Shown piece by piece: positions 17,819 to 27,579 of a stretch of DNA of 64,000 nt. The stretch's first letter is position 1, and every line of letters starts with the position of its first letter. Source of the stretch: Teredinibacter franksiae (GTDB lineage Bacteria; Pseudomonadota; Gammaproteobacteria; Pseudomonadales; Cellvibrionaceae); assembly GCF_014218805.1 (NCBI RefSeq), contig NZ_JACJUV010000001.1, forward strand, positions 2,306,501 to 2,370,500, given 5' to 3'. A program made the translations under genes and the position numbers. The notes beneath the pieces are model-generated. The model saw only the letters and a list, made by a program, of their open reading frames with translations. It did not search any database and was not told where the DNA came from.

Positions 17819-18715
17819 TTAGAACTTCAGGATTGCACCGGCACCGATGTAAGTGTCGTCGATGCCTTCGTCAGATTCTTCACTCGTGATGTAGGAGATA
17901 AACTGGAATTTCTTGGTGAAGTTATAGTCAGCACCAACACTGGCAGTGGTAGCAGCTTCTTCAACGATATCGGAAGCACCATACTGAGCTTTAATATCCC
18001 ACTGACTAACCGCAAGCTTTGCCGACACCAACCAACCACTTAGGCTATCGCCTTCTGCAGGCTCAACGGTTTCGTACAGTGCACCCAGCTGCGCATTACC
18101 CAGCTGGTAAGTACCGGTCAGTCGGACCGCACTGGAATCGATTTCTTCAATACCATTATCGTAGGCAACGGCTAAATACAGGGCATCATCTTTATAGCTT
18201 GCCGCTGATGAAATACCCCCGTCTACGCCATCTTCTTCGCTGGCCACATATTGAACGGTACCCGAGAAGCCACTCATATTGGGTGTGGTGTAAGCAACGG
18301 TGTTGGCAACACGGTTGTCATTCACGGTTATCGCGCTGGCGATATCGCCCTCAAGATCACCGAATACATCCACTTTGCCCTGTGACGATTTAAAGGCCGT
18401 ATCAAACAGACCAGCCTTAACCAAACCAAAATCACCCTTCACGCCCAAGAAGGAGTTACGCTGAGTCCAAGTAGTGGTGTCATCAGGATTAATACCCAAT
18501 TCGTACTGATAAACAACCGTAAAATTGCTGTCAGTCTCTGCGGTGCCTTTAAAACCCAAACGCGAAGCATTGCTCTTAACTTCGAATACGGATGTATCAC
18601 CTTCATCTGCGTTTTGCAGAGTAAGGTTCATTTTACCGTAAACATCGACATCTTCTGCCTGAGCAGACGCAACCATGCTCAAAGCAATAAGTGCAGGTAA
18701 GAGTTTTTTGTTCAT
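17819..18715 (-). CDS. Outer-membrane porin, probably phosphate-starvation induced
   Basis: About 298 residues from the ATG at 18715, which is preceded by TTGGGGAA. A signal peptide ends AQAEDVDVYG, and the mature start DVDVYGKMNLTLQ together with alternating beta-strand residues is typical of general Gram-negative trimeric porins. The chain ends in ...GAGAILKF, the terminal Phe being the usual outer-membrane assembly signal. It is acidic in its loops and lacks the Lys/Arg ladder expected of OprP-type phosphate channels, so the substrate is open. A Pho box about 100 bases upstream and the neighbouring phoU-pst genes place it in the phosphate regulon. Confidence 0.85.
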   Translation of the reverse strand: MNKKLLPALIALSMVASAQAEDVDVYGKMNLTLQNADEGDTSVFEVKSNASRLGFKGTAETDSNFTVVYQYELGINPDDTTTWTQRNSFLGVKGDFGLVKAGLFDTAFKSSQGKVDVFGDLEGDIASAITVNDNRVANTVAYTTPNMSGFSGTVQYVASEEDGVDGGISSAASYKDDALYLAVAYDNGIEEIDSSAVRLTGTYQLGNAQLGALYETVEPAEGDSLSGWLVSAKLAVSQWDIKAQYGASDIVEEAATTASVGADYNFTKKFQFISYITSEESDEGIDDTYIGAGAILKF

Positions 18716-18810
18716 ATTTTTCCCCAAAAAATGAATGATATAAATGCGCTCAAGGGCGCGGAATGTAATCGGCGAGATTCTACAAAAGAATGTAAATTTT
18801 ATTTCTGAAC

Positions 18811-18830
18811 TATGACAAGTTTATGACAAC
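18811..18830 (-). promoter_or_regulatory. Pho box (PhoB site) upstream of the porin gene
   Basis: On the minus strand the sequence reads TTGTCATAAACTTGTCATAG: two TGTCAT half-sites 11 bases apart, matching the E. coli Pho-box pattern CTGTCATAAA-[AT]-CTGTCA. It lies about 95-115 bases upstream of the porin start. Confidence 0.8.
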
Positions 18831-18981
18831 TTAACGGTATAACCGATAGAAAATTCGCCCATTTCGATAATTATGGATCAACTTCAAATTTTTGTTGCCG
18901 CGTATGCGGCCTATGGCGACTATATTTGCTTGCTATTCCATTCCAAACAGGCAATTACACGCTAGGGCTAAGAAGATAAAC

Positions 18982-18999
18982 AAGGGCCAAACAGCCCTT
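18982..18999 (-). terminator. Possible terminator after phoU
   Basis: The stem AAGGGC / GCCCTT with a 6-base loop lies about 40 bases beyond the phoU stop; on the minus strand it is followed by GTTTA only, so termination may be weak. Confidence 0.4.
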
Positions 19000-19038
19000 T
19001 GAATTTTTACGCTATTTTTATAGGGTATTTAGTCGGTG

Positions 19039-19758
19039 CTATTTCCCTTCGTCGAGCTGCTTTACGATATCTTTAATGGACACGTGGCGAACATCAGTGC
19101 CGCGTACCAAATAGATCACGTGCTCGGCAATATTCCGTGAATGATCACCAATGCGCTCCAATGAGCGCAACGCCCAAATAATGTTCAGCACACGAGAGAT
19201 GCTGCGCGGATCTTCCATCATTTGGGTAACCATTTCTCGCATCGCCGATTTGTATTCGCGGTCGATATAACGATCGTCTTGCATCACTTTAATCGCCGAA
19301 CGCACATCAAAACGCGCAAAGGCATCCAACGCTGCATTGAGGCTTTTTTGTACGTTGGTAGAAAGATGACGAATTTCAATGTAGCCCTTAGCTGCAAAGT
19401 CGGTATCTCCGAGTTCTAGTGCCATACGTGCTATTTTACTGGCTTCATCGCCCACGCGTTCCAAGTCGCGAATGGCCTTGGTTACACTCAGCACTAAGCG
19501 TAAATCCGATGCCGCCGGCTGCCGGCGAGCAAGAATCTCGGTGCATTCAGCATCAATACTGACTTCGCGGTTATTCACCTCATTTTCAATTTGCAGTACC
19601 TGTTCAGCCAAGTTTGCATCGGCGTCTTGCAGCGCCTGCACAGCATTCGCCACTTGGTTTTCAACTAGGCCACCCATTTCCAGCAGGTCGGTACGCAACT
19701 GCTCTAAGTCTGCGTTAAACTGCTGAGAAATATGTTGGTCAAGATTCATTGTTTCCAT
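19039..19758 (-). CDS. phoU: Phosphate signalling protein PhoU
   Basis: 239 residues, normal length. It has the two PhoU helical-bundle repeats with the characteristic LERVGDEASKIARM and LERIGDHSRNIAEHV motifs, where the Glu/Asp residues bind metal. PhoU connects the PstSCAB transporter to the PhoR kinase and represses the Pho regulon when phosphate is plentiful. It follows pstB with a gap of about 20 bases on the same strand, completing the pst operon. Confidence 0.95.
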   Translation of the reverse strand: METMNLDQHISQQFNADLEQLRTDLLEMGGLVENQVANAVQALQDADANLAEQVLQIENEVNNREVSIDAECTEILARRQPAASDLRLVLSVTKAIRDLERVGDEASKIARMALELGDTDFAAKGYIEIRHLSTNVQKSLNAALDAFARFDVRSAIKVMQDDRYIDREYKSAMREMVTQMMEDPRSISRVLNIIWALRSLERIGDHSRNIAEHVIYLVRGTDVRHVSIKDIVKQLDEGK

Positions 19759-19779
19759 TTGAGATTCCTGTTCTTAATC

Positions 19780-20715
19780 TTATCCAAAGCGGCCGGTAAT
19801 GTAGGCTTCTGTTAATGCGTGATCGGGTGTGGTGAATACCTTTTTAGTATCGTTCACTTCAATCAGGTTACCTAGGTGGAAGTAGGCCGTACGGTGTGAA
19901 ACGCGCGCAGCCTGCTGCATAGAGTGGGTCACAATGGCAATAGTAAAATTTTGACTCAGCTCAGCGATTAATTCTTCAATTTTTGCCGTCGCGATTGGAT
20001 CCAACGCCGAGCAAGGCTCATCCATCAAAATCACTTCTGGGCTTACGGCGATAGTACGGGCAATACACAAACGCTGTTGCTGACCACCGGAAAGGCCTGT
20101 ACCCGGCTGGTGCAGTCGATCTTTCACTTCGTCCCAAAGGCTGGCTCTGCGCAAACTGGTTTCAACTATTTCGTCCATCTCGGTACGACGACGTACCAAG
20201 CCGTGAATATTCGGGCCATAGGCAACGTTGTCGTAGATCGATTTGGGGAACGGGTTGGGCTTTTGAAAAACCATACCCACGCGCGCGCGCAGTGGCACTA
20301 CATCCAACTTTGGATCGTAAATGTTCATGCCGTCGAGCTTTAAATCACCCTCAACCCGGCAGGTTTCAATGGTATCGTTCATGCGGTTCAAGCAACGTAA
20401 AAAAGTGGATTTACCACAACCCGATGGGCCGATCATGGCAATCACTTCGTTTTCGGCAATATCGAGATTCACATCGAACACGGCCTGTTTGTCCCCGTAA
20501 AAAACATCCACGCCGCGCATGGTGAACTTTGGGTTTTCAACCAGTGGCTTGCCTACGGTTTTGCTCTTCTCGCCTGTCTCGGTTCCACCCTGTATGGCGG
20601 TTTGGTCTATCATATTCGCTGTCTCTTTCGGCATTGCATCCGACAATTGCTGCTGGGCCCTTGCCTGAGTGTCTTGTACATTTTCGGTTACTTGTGCGTC
20701 TTCGATTACTTGCAC
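19780..20715 (-). CDS. pstB: Phosphate ABC transporter ATP-binding protein PstB
   Basis: 311 residues. The Walker A motif GPSGCGKST is at residues 96-104, the signature is LSGGQQQRL, and Walker B is [12 protein letters not shown]. The RAKVGMV-like region ([15 protein letters not shown]) is typical of PstB. About 60 residues precede the ABC domain, making the protein some 50 residues longer than the usual ~257-residue PstB; this N-terminal part is Gln/Asp/Thr-rich and low complexity. Internal methionines at residues 28 and 35 are alternative starts. It lies about 30 bases downstream of pstA. Confidence 0.93.
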   Translation of the reverse strand: MQVIEDAQVTENVQDTQARAQQQLSDAMPKETANMIDQTAIQGGTETGEKSKTVGKPLVENPKFTMRGVDVFYGDKQAVFDVNLDIAENEVIAMIGPSGCGKSTFLRCLNRMNDTIETCRVEGDLKLDGMNIYDPKLDVVPLRARVGMVFQKPNPFPKSIYDNVAYGPNIHGLVRRRTEMDEIVETSLRRASLWDEVKDRLHQPGTGLSGGQQQRLCIARTIAVSPEVILMDEPCSALDPIATAKIEELIAELSQNFTIAIVTHSMQQAARVSHRTAYFHLGNLIEVNDTKKVFTTPDHALTEAYITGRFG

Positions 20716-20747
20716 GTTCGTGTCCCCCTAGGGCCAATTAACGCTTG

Positions 20748-22037
20748 TTACCATCGTCGTTCAAGGCGCTTACGCAACCAAATGGCGAGGGTATTCATGG
20801 TTATCAAGAATGCCAACAGCACCATAATCGCCGCTGAAGTACGCTCAACAAAAGCGCGCTCAGGGCTGTCGGCCCAGAGGAATATCTGCACAGGTAACAC
20901 GGTGGCCGGGTCAGAAATACTACCCGGAACATCAGCAATAAACGCAACCATACCGATCATTAGCAATGGTGCCGTTTCTCCCAGTGCCTGCGCCATACCG
21001 ATAATAGCACCCGTTAGCATTCCAGGCATGGCCAAGGGTAGAACGTGCTGAAGAATCATTTGCATTTTCGATGCCCCCATACCCAACGCGGCTTCGCGAA
21101 TCGAGGGAGGTACGGCTTTAATCGCCGCACGGCTGGAAATAATCACCGTGGGTAACGTCATCAGTGTTAACACCAACCCGCCCACCAACGGAATTGAACG
21201 GGGCATACCGAAGAAATTAAGAAATATCGCCAAGCCCAGTAAACCAAAAATAACCGAGGGTACAGCGGCAAGGTTATTAATGTTCACTTCAATAAAGTCG
21301 GTAAACTTATTGCGCTTTGCATATTCTTCTAAATAAATCGCGGCGGCAACACCAATGGGGAAAGACAGGGTTGCGGTTACAACCAGTGTTAACAGGCTGC
21401 CCAAGAGTGCACCTAAAATCCCAGCCATTTCCGGCTCGGCGGAATCTGCGGAGGTAAAGAAATTCGTATTGAATTGCATTTCAACGACATCTCTCTCTAC
21501 CAGAGTCTGCACCCACGTCACCTGCTGTTCGGTCAAACGACCGACAAAGGGTTCGTCTTCATTAAGGCTCTTCACATAGGTGTCAACATCGTCATCGGCG
21601 AGAATGTCGACCACTAACGATTGCCCCAATAATGCTGGCTTGGCTTCAAGAATATCGCGCAGATCGAAAGCAGCACCGTAACTGGCCATCGCATAAAGTT
21701 TGCGTTTATGTTTGCGCGCCGAAACATCGGGAAACTGTGCCAGTAACGCCTTGCGCACAACACCGTTGAAGTTGGCCTGCATTAGCTGTTCTTCGTTCAC
21801 CTCGGTGATATCCAGCACGTCGGCGTCGAAGTTAACTTCAAGCTGTAAATAGGTTTGACGAAAAGCGCCGCTGCCATTACCAACAATGTCGGTAATTAGA
21901 ATGATCAATGCCAATAGGCCAATGCCAATGGATAGCATTCCGTATAGTTTGAACCGCCTTTCGGCGGCATAACGCTTCTTTAGGCTGCGCTCCACCAGCT
22001 GTGCGGTGCTCGGCCGGGAATTATTCATATTGCTCAC
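20748..22037 (-). CDS. pstA: Phosphate ABC transporter permease PstA
   Basis: Up to 429 residues, longer than E. coli PstA because of a periplasmic N-terminal domain after the first membrane span (about residues 60-190). The conserved membrane core has segments such as GVAAAIYLEEYAK and the EAA-like loop REAALGMGASKMQMI. The start may be the GTG at 22037 or the ATG at 22028; both overlap the end of pstC, indicating translational coupling. The extended form is common in marine gammaproteobacteria. Confidence 0.92.
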   Translation of the reverse strand: MSNMNNSRPSTAQLVERSLKKRYAAERRFKLYGMLSIGIGLLALIILITDIVGNGSGAFRQTYLQLEVNFDADVLDITEVNEEQLMQANFNGVVRKALLAQFPDVSARKHKRKLYAMASYGAAFDLRDILEAKPALLGQSLVVDILADDDVDTYVKSLNEDEPFVGRLTEQQVTWVQTLVERDVVEMQFNTNFFTSADSAEPEMAGILGALLGSLLTLVVTATLSFPIGVAAAIYLEEYAKRNKFTDFIEVNINNLAAVPSVIFGLLGLAIFLNFFGMPRSIPLVGGLVLTLMTLPTVIISSRAAIKAVPPSIREAALGMGASKMQMILQHVLPLAMPGMLTGAIIGMAQALGETAPLLMIGMVAFIADVPGSISDPATVLPVQIFLWADSPERAFVERTSAAIMVLLAFLITMNTLAIWLRKRLERRW

Positions 22038-23421
22038 GGTATTTTCTCACCACATATAGGGCTACATAGTTAAGTGCCAGGGTTACGATAAAGAGCATCA
22101 ACCCCAGGGCAAACGCCGCTAGGGTTTTCGGGCTGTCAAACTCTTGATCACCAACCAGCAGCGTCACAATTTGTACGGTTACGGTAGTAACAGAATCCAG
22201 TGGGTTAGCGGTTAGCTTGGCGGCAAGACCCGCCGCCATCACTACAATCATTGTTTCACCAATGGCCCGCGATGCGGCCAACAATACACCACTCACAATA
22301 CCCGGAAGGGCGGCGGGAATAACGACTTGGCGAATCATTTCAGAACCCGTAGCGCCCAGCGCTAGGGCGCCGTCACGCAGCGACTGAGGCACGGCATTGA
22401 TAACATCATCCGATAGCGACGAGATAAACGGAATTATCATTACGCCCATCACCAAGCCCGCAGCAAGGGCGCTTTCAGAGGTTACGGTTACCCAGTTATC
22501 CAAGCCAATAGCCAATGCAAGGTCGCGAATAAAAGGGGCAACTGTGATAGCCGCGAAGAAGCCGTATACCACCGTTGGTATACCCGCCAAAATTTCGAGT
22601 AGTGGTTTTATATAAGTGCGAACTTTACGCGGCGCATATTCAGACAGGTATATGGCCGACATAAGCCCTGTAGGCACAGCGATCACCATGGCGATAAAAG
22701 CAATAAGCAAAGTACCCGCAAACAGCGGCACAGCACCAAAGCTGCTGGACCCGGCAACCTGATCTTTCCGAATCGCGGTTTGTGGACTCCACTCCAAACC
22801 AAACAAGAATTCGGAAATTGGCACAGCATGGAAGAAGCGCAACGACTCCACTAGCACCGACATCACGATACCCACGGTTGTCAAAATGGCCAATGACGCA
22901 CAGGACAAAAGCGTCAAGCGAAAGACATTTTCGACCTGAGCCCGCGCCCGCATTTGCGGGTTAACTCGCCACCAAGCAAGCCCACCAAAAATGGCCATTA
23001 GTAGCATTGCCAGCATTCCTACCAACCAGCGGCTGGTATTGGTTAACGCTTGCGTTCGCTCCGCCGCCGCCAACATATAATCGGGCGCATTTTGTAAACT
23101 TAACTCGCTAACCGCTAAATTGTATATTTGGTTCAGCACCAGACCACGCTGGGATTCATCGCTCAGGTCCACATCCGCAGGCAGCTCGCTAAGTACAATG
23201 CCTTCAATAATACGGGTATCAAACATCTCCCACAGCGCCAGCATTACCAATGCTGGCACGGCGGCCCAAAGCGCCGTAAGCATGCCATAGTAGTAGGGCA
23301 GCGAGTTAAGGTAGCGGGTACCGCCAACGGAGGACGCTACCGCCAGTGAGCGTCCTCTGCCAAGAAAGAAGATCGCGACGAAGAGTCCGACCATCAGTAT
23401 TGTTAATACCCAAATATCCAT
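22021..23421 (-). CDS. pstC: Phosphate ABC transporter permease PstC
   Basis: 466 residues, also the long form. Membrane segments near the N terminus flank a periplasmic stretch of about 80 residues. The core region contains PTGLMSAIYLSEYAP, the GIPTVVYGFFA segment and the EAA-type loop RDGALALGATGSEMIRQV. Together with PstA it forms the inner-membrane channel for phosphate. It lies downstream of pstS with a 263-base gap that contains a stem-loop, a usual arrangement when pstS is expressed more strongly than the rest of the operon. Confidence 0.92.
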   Translation of the reverse strand: MDIWVLTILMVGLFVAIFFLGRGRSLAVASSVGGTRYLNSLPYYYGMLTALWAAVPALVMLALWEMFDTRIIEGIVLSELPADVDLSDESQRGLVLNQIYNLAVSELSLQNAPDYMLAAAERTQALTNTSRWLVGMLAMLLMAIFGGLAWWRVNPQMRARAQVENVFRLTLLSCASLAILTTVGIVMSVLVESLRFFHAVPISEFLFGLEWSPQTAIRKDQVAGSSSFGAVPLFAGTLLIAFIAMVIAVPTGLMSAIYLSEYAPRKVRTYIKPLLEILAGIPTVVYGFFAAITVAPFIRDLALAIGLDNWVTVTSESALAAGLVMGVMIIPFISSLSDDVINAVPQSLRDGALALGATGSEMIRQVVIPAALPGIVSGVLLAASRAIGETMIVVMAAGLAAKLTANPLDSVTTVTVQIVTLLVGDQEFDSPKTLAAFALGLMLFIVTLALNYVALYVVRKYREQYE

Positions 23422-23531
23422 TCAGCTTTCTGCCTGTAGCTTAAGCACTGTTTCTGCGTCTAATAAAAAAGTTCTGTGTGAAATAAAATACTGTTGTGTG
23501 TAAAAAACAGTGGATTCACCAAAGTAAACAA

Positions 23532-23563
23532 AGCTCGGAATCGACATGACTGCCGTCCGAGCT
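23532..23563. other. Stem-loop between pstS and pstC
   Basis: The arms AGCTCGGA and TCCGAGCT flank a 16-base loop, with no T-run on the minus strand. It could stabilise the pstS message or attenuate expression of pstC downstream. Confidence 0.4.
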
Positions 23564-23684
23564 GTATCTGAATTACTTTTACCTGTATTTATTACGGGTT
23601 GGCTTCTACTGCCATTGGGCTGTATATTTTATATACCGGTTCGGTAATTCCAGCCCCACAATTCCTGCCCCATAAACGCAAAGT

Positions 23685-24728
23685 TTAGAGGCTTTTAAGG
23701 GGTTCCATACCCGCAACGGCCTTACCTATACGAGCGCGCTCTTCATCACCCAGCGGAATCATACCTTTTTCAGTCAAATAACCCTCTTCGCCCCACGCTT
23801 TCTCGCTGGTAAATTCAGCTAGGTATTCAGCAATACCTGGAATTAAGCCAACGTGGGCTTTTTTCACGTAAAAGTAGAGCGGACGGGACACAGGGTACCT
23901 GCCGTCGGCAATGGTTTCGAACGTTGGCTCAGTACCGTCAACGAAAGAGGCCTGCACCTTGTCCGAGTTCTGATCAAGAAAGCTGAAGCCGAAGATACCC
24001 AGAGCATTCTTATTCGCGTTCAGCTTTTGTACGATGAGATTGTCGTTCTCACCCGCTTCTATAAAGGCGCCATCTTCACGAATAATGTGGCAGATTTCCT
24101 TGTACCTATTCTTGTCAGACTTTTTCAACGCCGCAATCCACTCAAACTTTTTACAACCACCTTCCATTGCCAGCTCTACAAAAGCATCGCGGGTGCCAGA
24201 AGTGGGGGGAGGGCCAAGTACTTCGATCTTATTCGCTGGCAGGGTTGAGTTTACGTCTTTCCAGGTTTTATAGGGGTTATCGATAAGGCTTTCGGAGCCA
24301 TCACTATTAGGTACTTTTTTAGCCAACGCCAGGAACAGGTCTTTACGCGTTAGTGTTACCTGCTTTGACTTTACTGAATTGGCGATAACGATTCCGTCGT
24401 AGCCGATCAGAACTTCAACAACATCTTTAACATTGTTTTTCTGACAGTTTTCAAACTCTGCGGGCTTGATACGACGCGAAGCGTTAGAAATGTCTGGAAA
24501 GGATACACCCACGCCACCACAAAATTGTTTGAAGCCACCGCCAGTACCCGTAGATTCAACGGTAGGCGACTTGAACTTGGTCGCTCTGCCGAAGCGCTCG
24601 GCAACAACTTTAGAAAAAGGAAAAACCGTAGAAGAGCCTACAATGCTGATAGAATCACGCGCGGCCATTACCGAGGAAGCCGCCATAATGGTCGCAGCAG
24701 CAAATGTCCAAACCAGAACTTTTTTCAC
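23685..24728 (-). CDS. pstS: Phosphate-binding protein PstS
   Basis: 347 residues, with a signal peptide ending in SSVMAARD. The phosphate-binding signatures are ISIVGSSTVFPFSKVVAERF near the N terminus, ESTGTGGGFKQFCGG and the PPPTSGTRDAFVELA segment. It starts at a GTG preceded by AAGGAG with 7-base spacing. PstS captures phosphate in the periplasm for the PstCAB permease. A Pho box lies about 140 bases upstream. Confidence 0.95.
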   Translation of the reverse strand: MKKVLVWTFAAATIMAASSVMAARDSISIVGSSTVFPFSKVVAERFGRATKFKSPTVESTGTGGGFKQFCGGVGVSFPDISNASRRIKPAEFENCQKNNVKDVVEVLIGYDGIVIANSVKSKQVTLTRKDLFLALAKKVPNSDGSESLIDNPYKTWKDVNSTLPANKIEVLGPPPTSGTRDAFVELAMEGGCKKFEWIAALKKSDKNRYKEICHIIREDGAFIEAGENDNLIVQKLNANKNALGIFGFSFLDQNSDKVQASFVDGTEPTFETIADGRYPVSRPLYFYVKKAHVGLIPGIAEYLAEFTSEKAWGEEGYLTEKGMIPLGDEERARIGKAVAGMEPLKSL

Positions 24729-24864
24729 GAACTATCTCCTTTGAGAAATGTTATGACTAAATAAATCGCACCAACCAAGTTAGCGTCTGGCAAGAGCTCT
24801 AGCGCAACCAGGTATAACCCGAATAAACGCCCTAGAACTGCGATGTGGGCATACTAAGTCACTT

Positions 24865-24884
24865 TTGTGACAGGTTTGTGACAC
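24865..24884 (-). promoter_or_regulatory. Pho box upstream of pstS
   Basis: The minus strand reads GTGTCACAAACCTGTCACAA: two TGTCAC half-sites 11 bases apart, a good match to the PhoB consensus. It sits about 140 bases upstream of the pstS start and probably drives the pstSCAB-phoU operon. Confidence 0.85.
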
Positions 24885-24987
24885 ACCAAAATTAACCGCT
24901 CAAAGCGGCCTTCCGGCGAACAACCACGCTTGACTCTGCGTACCCTCAAGCGGCAAAGTAATTCGCCTTCGCCCACAGACAAGCGCC

Positions 24988-25560
24988 ATGATTAACAAAA
25001 CAACATACAACGCCCCCAAGCCACCAGGGAATGCAGTGGTGGCTCTTATCGATAACATCAACCTTGGGGTTGGTCGAACGCTGGCGTGGCTCACGCTGCT
25101 GATGGTGCTACTCGTGGCGCTTGTTGTGCTCATGCGCACATTTTTCGGTGTTGGCTCTATCGCTCTGCAAGAATCGGTAACCTACTTACACGCAACCGTG
25201 CTTATGCTATGCCTCGGCTATAACCTTCAACAGGGCGGACACGTAAGAGTGGATGTTTTTTACGGTCGCCTGCCGGCCGTGCGCAAGGCTTGGGTAAATG
25301 CCCTAGGCAGCGTGGTATTTCTCTTGCCGTTCGCCTTGTTTTTAGTGTTTGCCAGTATCAACTTTGTCACCAAAAGTTGGGCCATTGGTGAAACATCGGC
25401 CGACCCCGGGGGGCTGCCTGTGGTATACCTACTTAAAACCCTGATTCCCCTCAGCGGTATTCTGTTAGCCCTTCAGGCAGTCAGTGAAATTTTTCGTTCA
25501 CTCATCAAGATAACCTGGCAGCACAACACAGCATCGCCGGAAAACAACCATCAACTATAA
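24988..25560 (+). CDS. TRAP transporter small permease (DctQ-type)
   Basis: 190 residues with four hydrophobic segments, the layout of DctQ proteins. The family motif region is seen as LARTLAWLTLLMVLLVALVVL at the start of segment 1 and the loop QQGGHVRVDVFYGRLPAVRK between segments 2 and 3. It forms the membrane partner of the large permease, whose gene starts 9 bases later. The binding-protein gene is not adjacent; the likely one is near 30-31 kb on the other strand. Confidence 0.87.
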   Translation: MINKTTYNAPKPPGNAVVALIDNINLGVGRTLAWLTLLMVLLVALVVLMRTFFGVGSIALQESVTYLHATVLMLCLGYNLQQGGHVRVDVFYGRLPAVRKAWVNALGSVVFLLPFALFLVFASINFVTKSWAIGETSADPGGLPVVYLLKTLIPLSGILLALQAVSEIFRSLIKITWQHNTASPENNHQL

Positions 25561-25569
25561 GAAACCATT

Positions 25570-26937
25570 GTGATCGAATACCTTCCCCTGCTGATGTTCC
25601 TGCTAGTGTGCATTGCCCTAATGATGGGCTACCCGGTAGCGTTCACCCTTGCCAGTTCAGCCCTGTTATTTGCCGGTATAGGCAGCTTGCTGGGTAGCTT
25701 TGACCCGAACCTGCTCATGCTTTACCCCGACCGCATTTACAGCGGCACCATGACCAATACCACGCTGATTGCGGTGCCGCTGTTTGTGTTTATGGGGGTA
25801 ATGCTGGAGCGTTCGAAAATCGCCGAAGAATTATTAGAACGTATGTCTCACGCCTGCGCGGGCATGCCTGCAGGGCTGGGGCTATCGGTAATTCTGGTGG
25901 GCGTACTGATGGCCGCCAGCACCGGTATTGTGGGCGCTACGGTAGTCACCATGGGGCTGATGTCCCTACCGACCATGCTTAAGCGCAATTACGACCCCGC
26001 GCTCGCTTGCGGCACTATCTGCGCAACCGGCACACTTGGCCAAATTATTCCCCCTTCTATTGCCCTAGTATTGCTGGGTGATGTTCTGTCCAGCGCCTAC
26101 CAGCAAGCACAATTAAAGCTAGGTATTTTTAATGCCGCGCCCGTGTCGGTTGGCGACCTGTTTATTGGCGCTATCATCCCGGGGCTGGTGCTCGTTATCC
26201 TCTATATAGTCTACCTGCTGGTTACCGGTAGCCTTTGGCCTAACTCTGCCCCTGCGGCCAAAGAACATGAATACGTATCCAAACGCGATCTATTTTTCAG
26301 TATTGCACCCCCAATATTACTGATTATTCTGGTATTAGGTTCAATCATCGGTGGCGCTGCCACCCCCACAGAGGCCGCCGGTGTTGGAGCCTTGGCAGCC
26401 ATTCTACTGGCGGCGACAAAAAGGCAACTCAATATTGCTACCCTGCGCGCAGTCGTGCGCTCCACCACTAAAGTAACCGCCATGGTTTTTGCCATACTGC
26501 TGGGCGCTTCACTCTTTTCGCTGGTGTTTCAGGGGCTTGGTGGCGATCATTTAGTCGCCCAGTTCTTCGCAGACCTCCCCGGTGGTACCTTTATGGCACT
26601 ACTGGTGGTCATGCTGGCGATTTTCTTCCTTGGGTTTATTCTCGATTTCATTGAAATTACCTTTGTGGTCATTCCTATTATTGGGCCGGTATTACTGGGA
26701 ATGGGCGTGGACCCCATATGGCTTGGCATAATGATTGCCGTCAACTTACAAACATCATTTTTAACGCCACCTTTCGGCTTTGCCTTGTTTTATTTACGCG
26801 GTGTTGCACCAGAATCGGTCACAACCCAAGAAATATATCGCGGTGTGCTGCCCTTCATTGCTATACAGGTACTGATGATGATATTACTCGCCGTATGGCC
26901 CACAATGGCGACATGGTTGCCCGGAATTCTCCACTAG
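25570..26937 (+). CDS. TRAP transporter large permease (DctM-type)
   Basis: 455 residues, with about 12 membrane segments and the DctM signatures: FVFMGVMLERSKIAEELL, ASTGIVGATVVTMGLMSLP, TLGQIIPPSIALVLLGD and the second-half TPPFGFALFYLRGVAPES. The sequence belongs with TRAP permeases for carboxylates and is of the type linked to mannitol/chloroaromatic (COG4664) systems. It starts at a GTG. Sodium-coupled uptake across the inner membrane is expected. It is co-transcribed with the small permease. Confidence 0.9.
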   Translation: MIEYLPLLMFLLVCIALMMGYPVAFTLASSALLFAGIGSLLGSFDPNLLMLYPDRIYSGTMTNTTLIAVPLFVFMGVMLERSKIAEELLERMSHACAGMPAGLGLSVILVGVLMAASTGIVGATVVTMGLMSLPTMLKRNYDPALACGTICATGTLGQIIPPSIALVLLGDVLSSAYQQAQLKLGIFNAAPVSVGDLFIGAIIPGLVLVILYIVYLLVTGSLWPNSAPAAKEHEYVSKRDLFFSIAPPILLIILVLGSIIGGAATPTEAAGVGALAAILLAATKRQLNIATLRAVVRSTTKVTAMVFAILLGASLFSLVFQGLGGDHLVAQFFADLPGGTFMALLVVMLAIFFLGFILDFIEITFVVIPIIGPVLLGMGVDPIWLGIMIAVNLQTSFLTPPFGFALFYLRGVAPESVTTQEIYRGVLPFIAIQVLMMILLAVWPTMATWLPGILH

Positions 26938-26994
26938 CACGAACAAGGGCATCGTTAAACAATGCTAAAATCTGTCCAATTAAGGAAACCCAAA

Positions 26995-27390
26995 ATGGCG
27001 AGTATTGATGAAGAGCCAACACCTAACGGAGAGCTCGTACTGCAAACGCTAGCACTGCCGAGAGATACCAACTCCAACGGAGATATTTTTGGTGGCTGGC
27101 TAATGTCGCAGATGGACCTTGGTGGTGCCATTGCCGCCAGAGAAGTCGCTCAAGGGCGGGTTACAACGGTCGCTGTGGGTAGTATGGCGTTTTTACGGCC
27201 CGTACCGGTTGGCTCTACCGTCACCTGCTACGCCGAAATTATTGATGTTGGTAGGGCTTCCGTAAAAGCGCTGGTGGAAGTCTGGGTAAAGCAATATACG
27301 CGAAAACTGCAGAAGGTCACCGAGGGTGAATTCGTGTATGTGGCTATTGACGACACAGGCCGTATACGGCCCATTCCAAAGCATGATTAA
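26995..27390 (+). CDS. yciA: Acyl-CoA thioesterase YciA-like (hotdog fold)
   Basis: About 131 residues from the ATG at 26995, preceded by TAAGGAAACCC; the frame extends upstream to 26962 but that part looks non-native. Residues DTNSNGDIFGGWLMSQMDLGGA and MAFLRPVPVGSTV are those of YciA, a hexameric thioesterase that cleaves many acyl-CoAs. The catalytic Asp/Asn region is intact. It lies about 57 bases after the TRAP permease, so it may be on the same transcript. Confidence 0.9.
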   Translation: MASIDEEPTPNGELVLQTLALPRDTNSNGDIFGGWLMSQMDLGGAIAAREVAQGRVTTVAVGSMAFLRPVPVGSTVTCYAEIIDVGRASVKALVEVWVKQYTRKLQKVTEGEFVYVAIDDTGRIRPIPKHD

Positions 27391-27579
27391 AACCCTACAA
27401 AACCCACAACCATAGGAACAGCAAGGCCCGTATTCCAGTCGGCTCAGAACACCGCACCCGACAAATCCAAGGTGCCCGTATACTTCAGCGGCTAAAAATT
27501 ACCGCCAAGGGTATCAAAAAACGGGCCTAATACGTTCAAGCAAGCGGCGTTGGTTGTAAATGACAAAAACCCAAAATGT

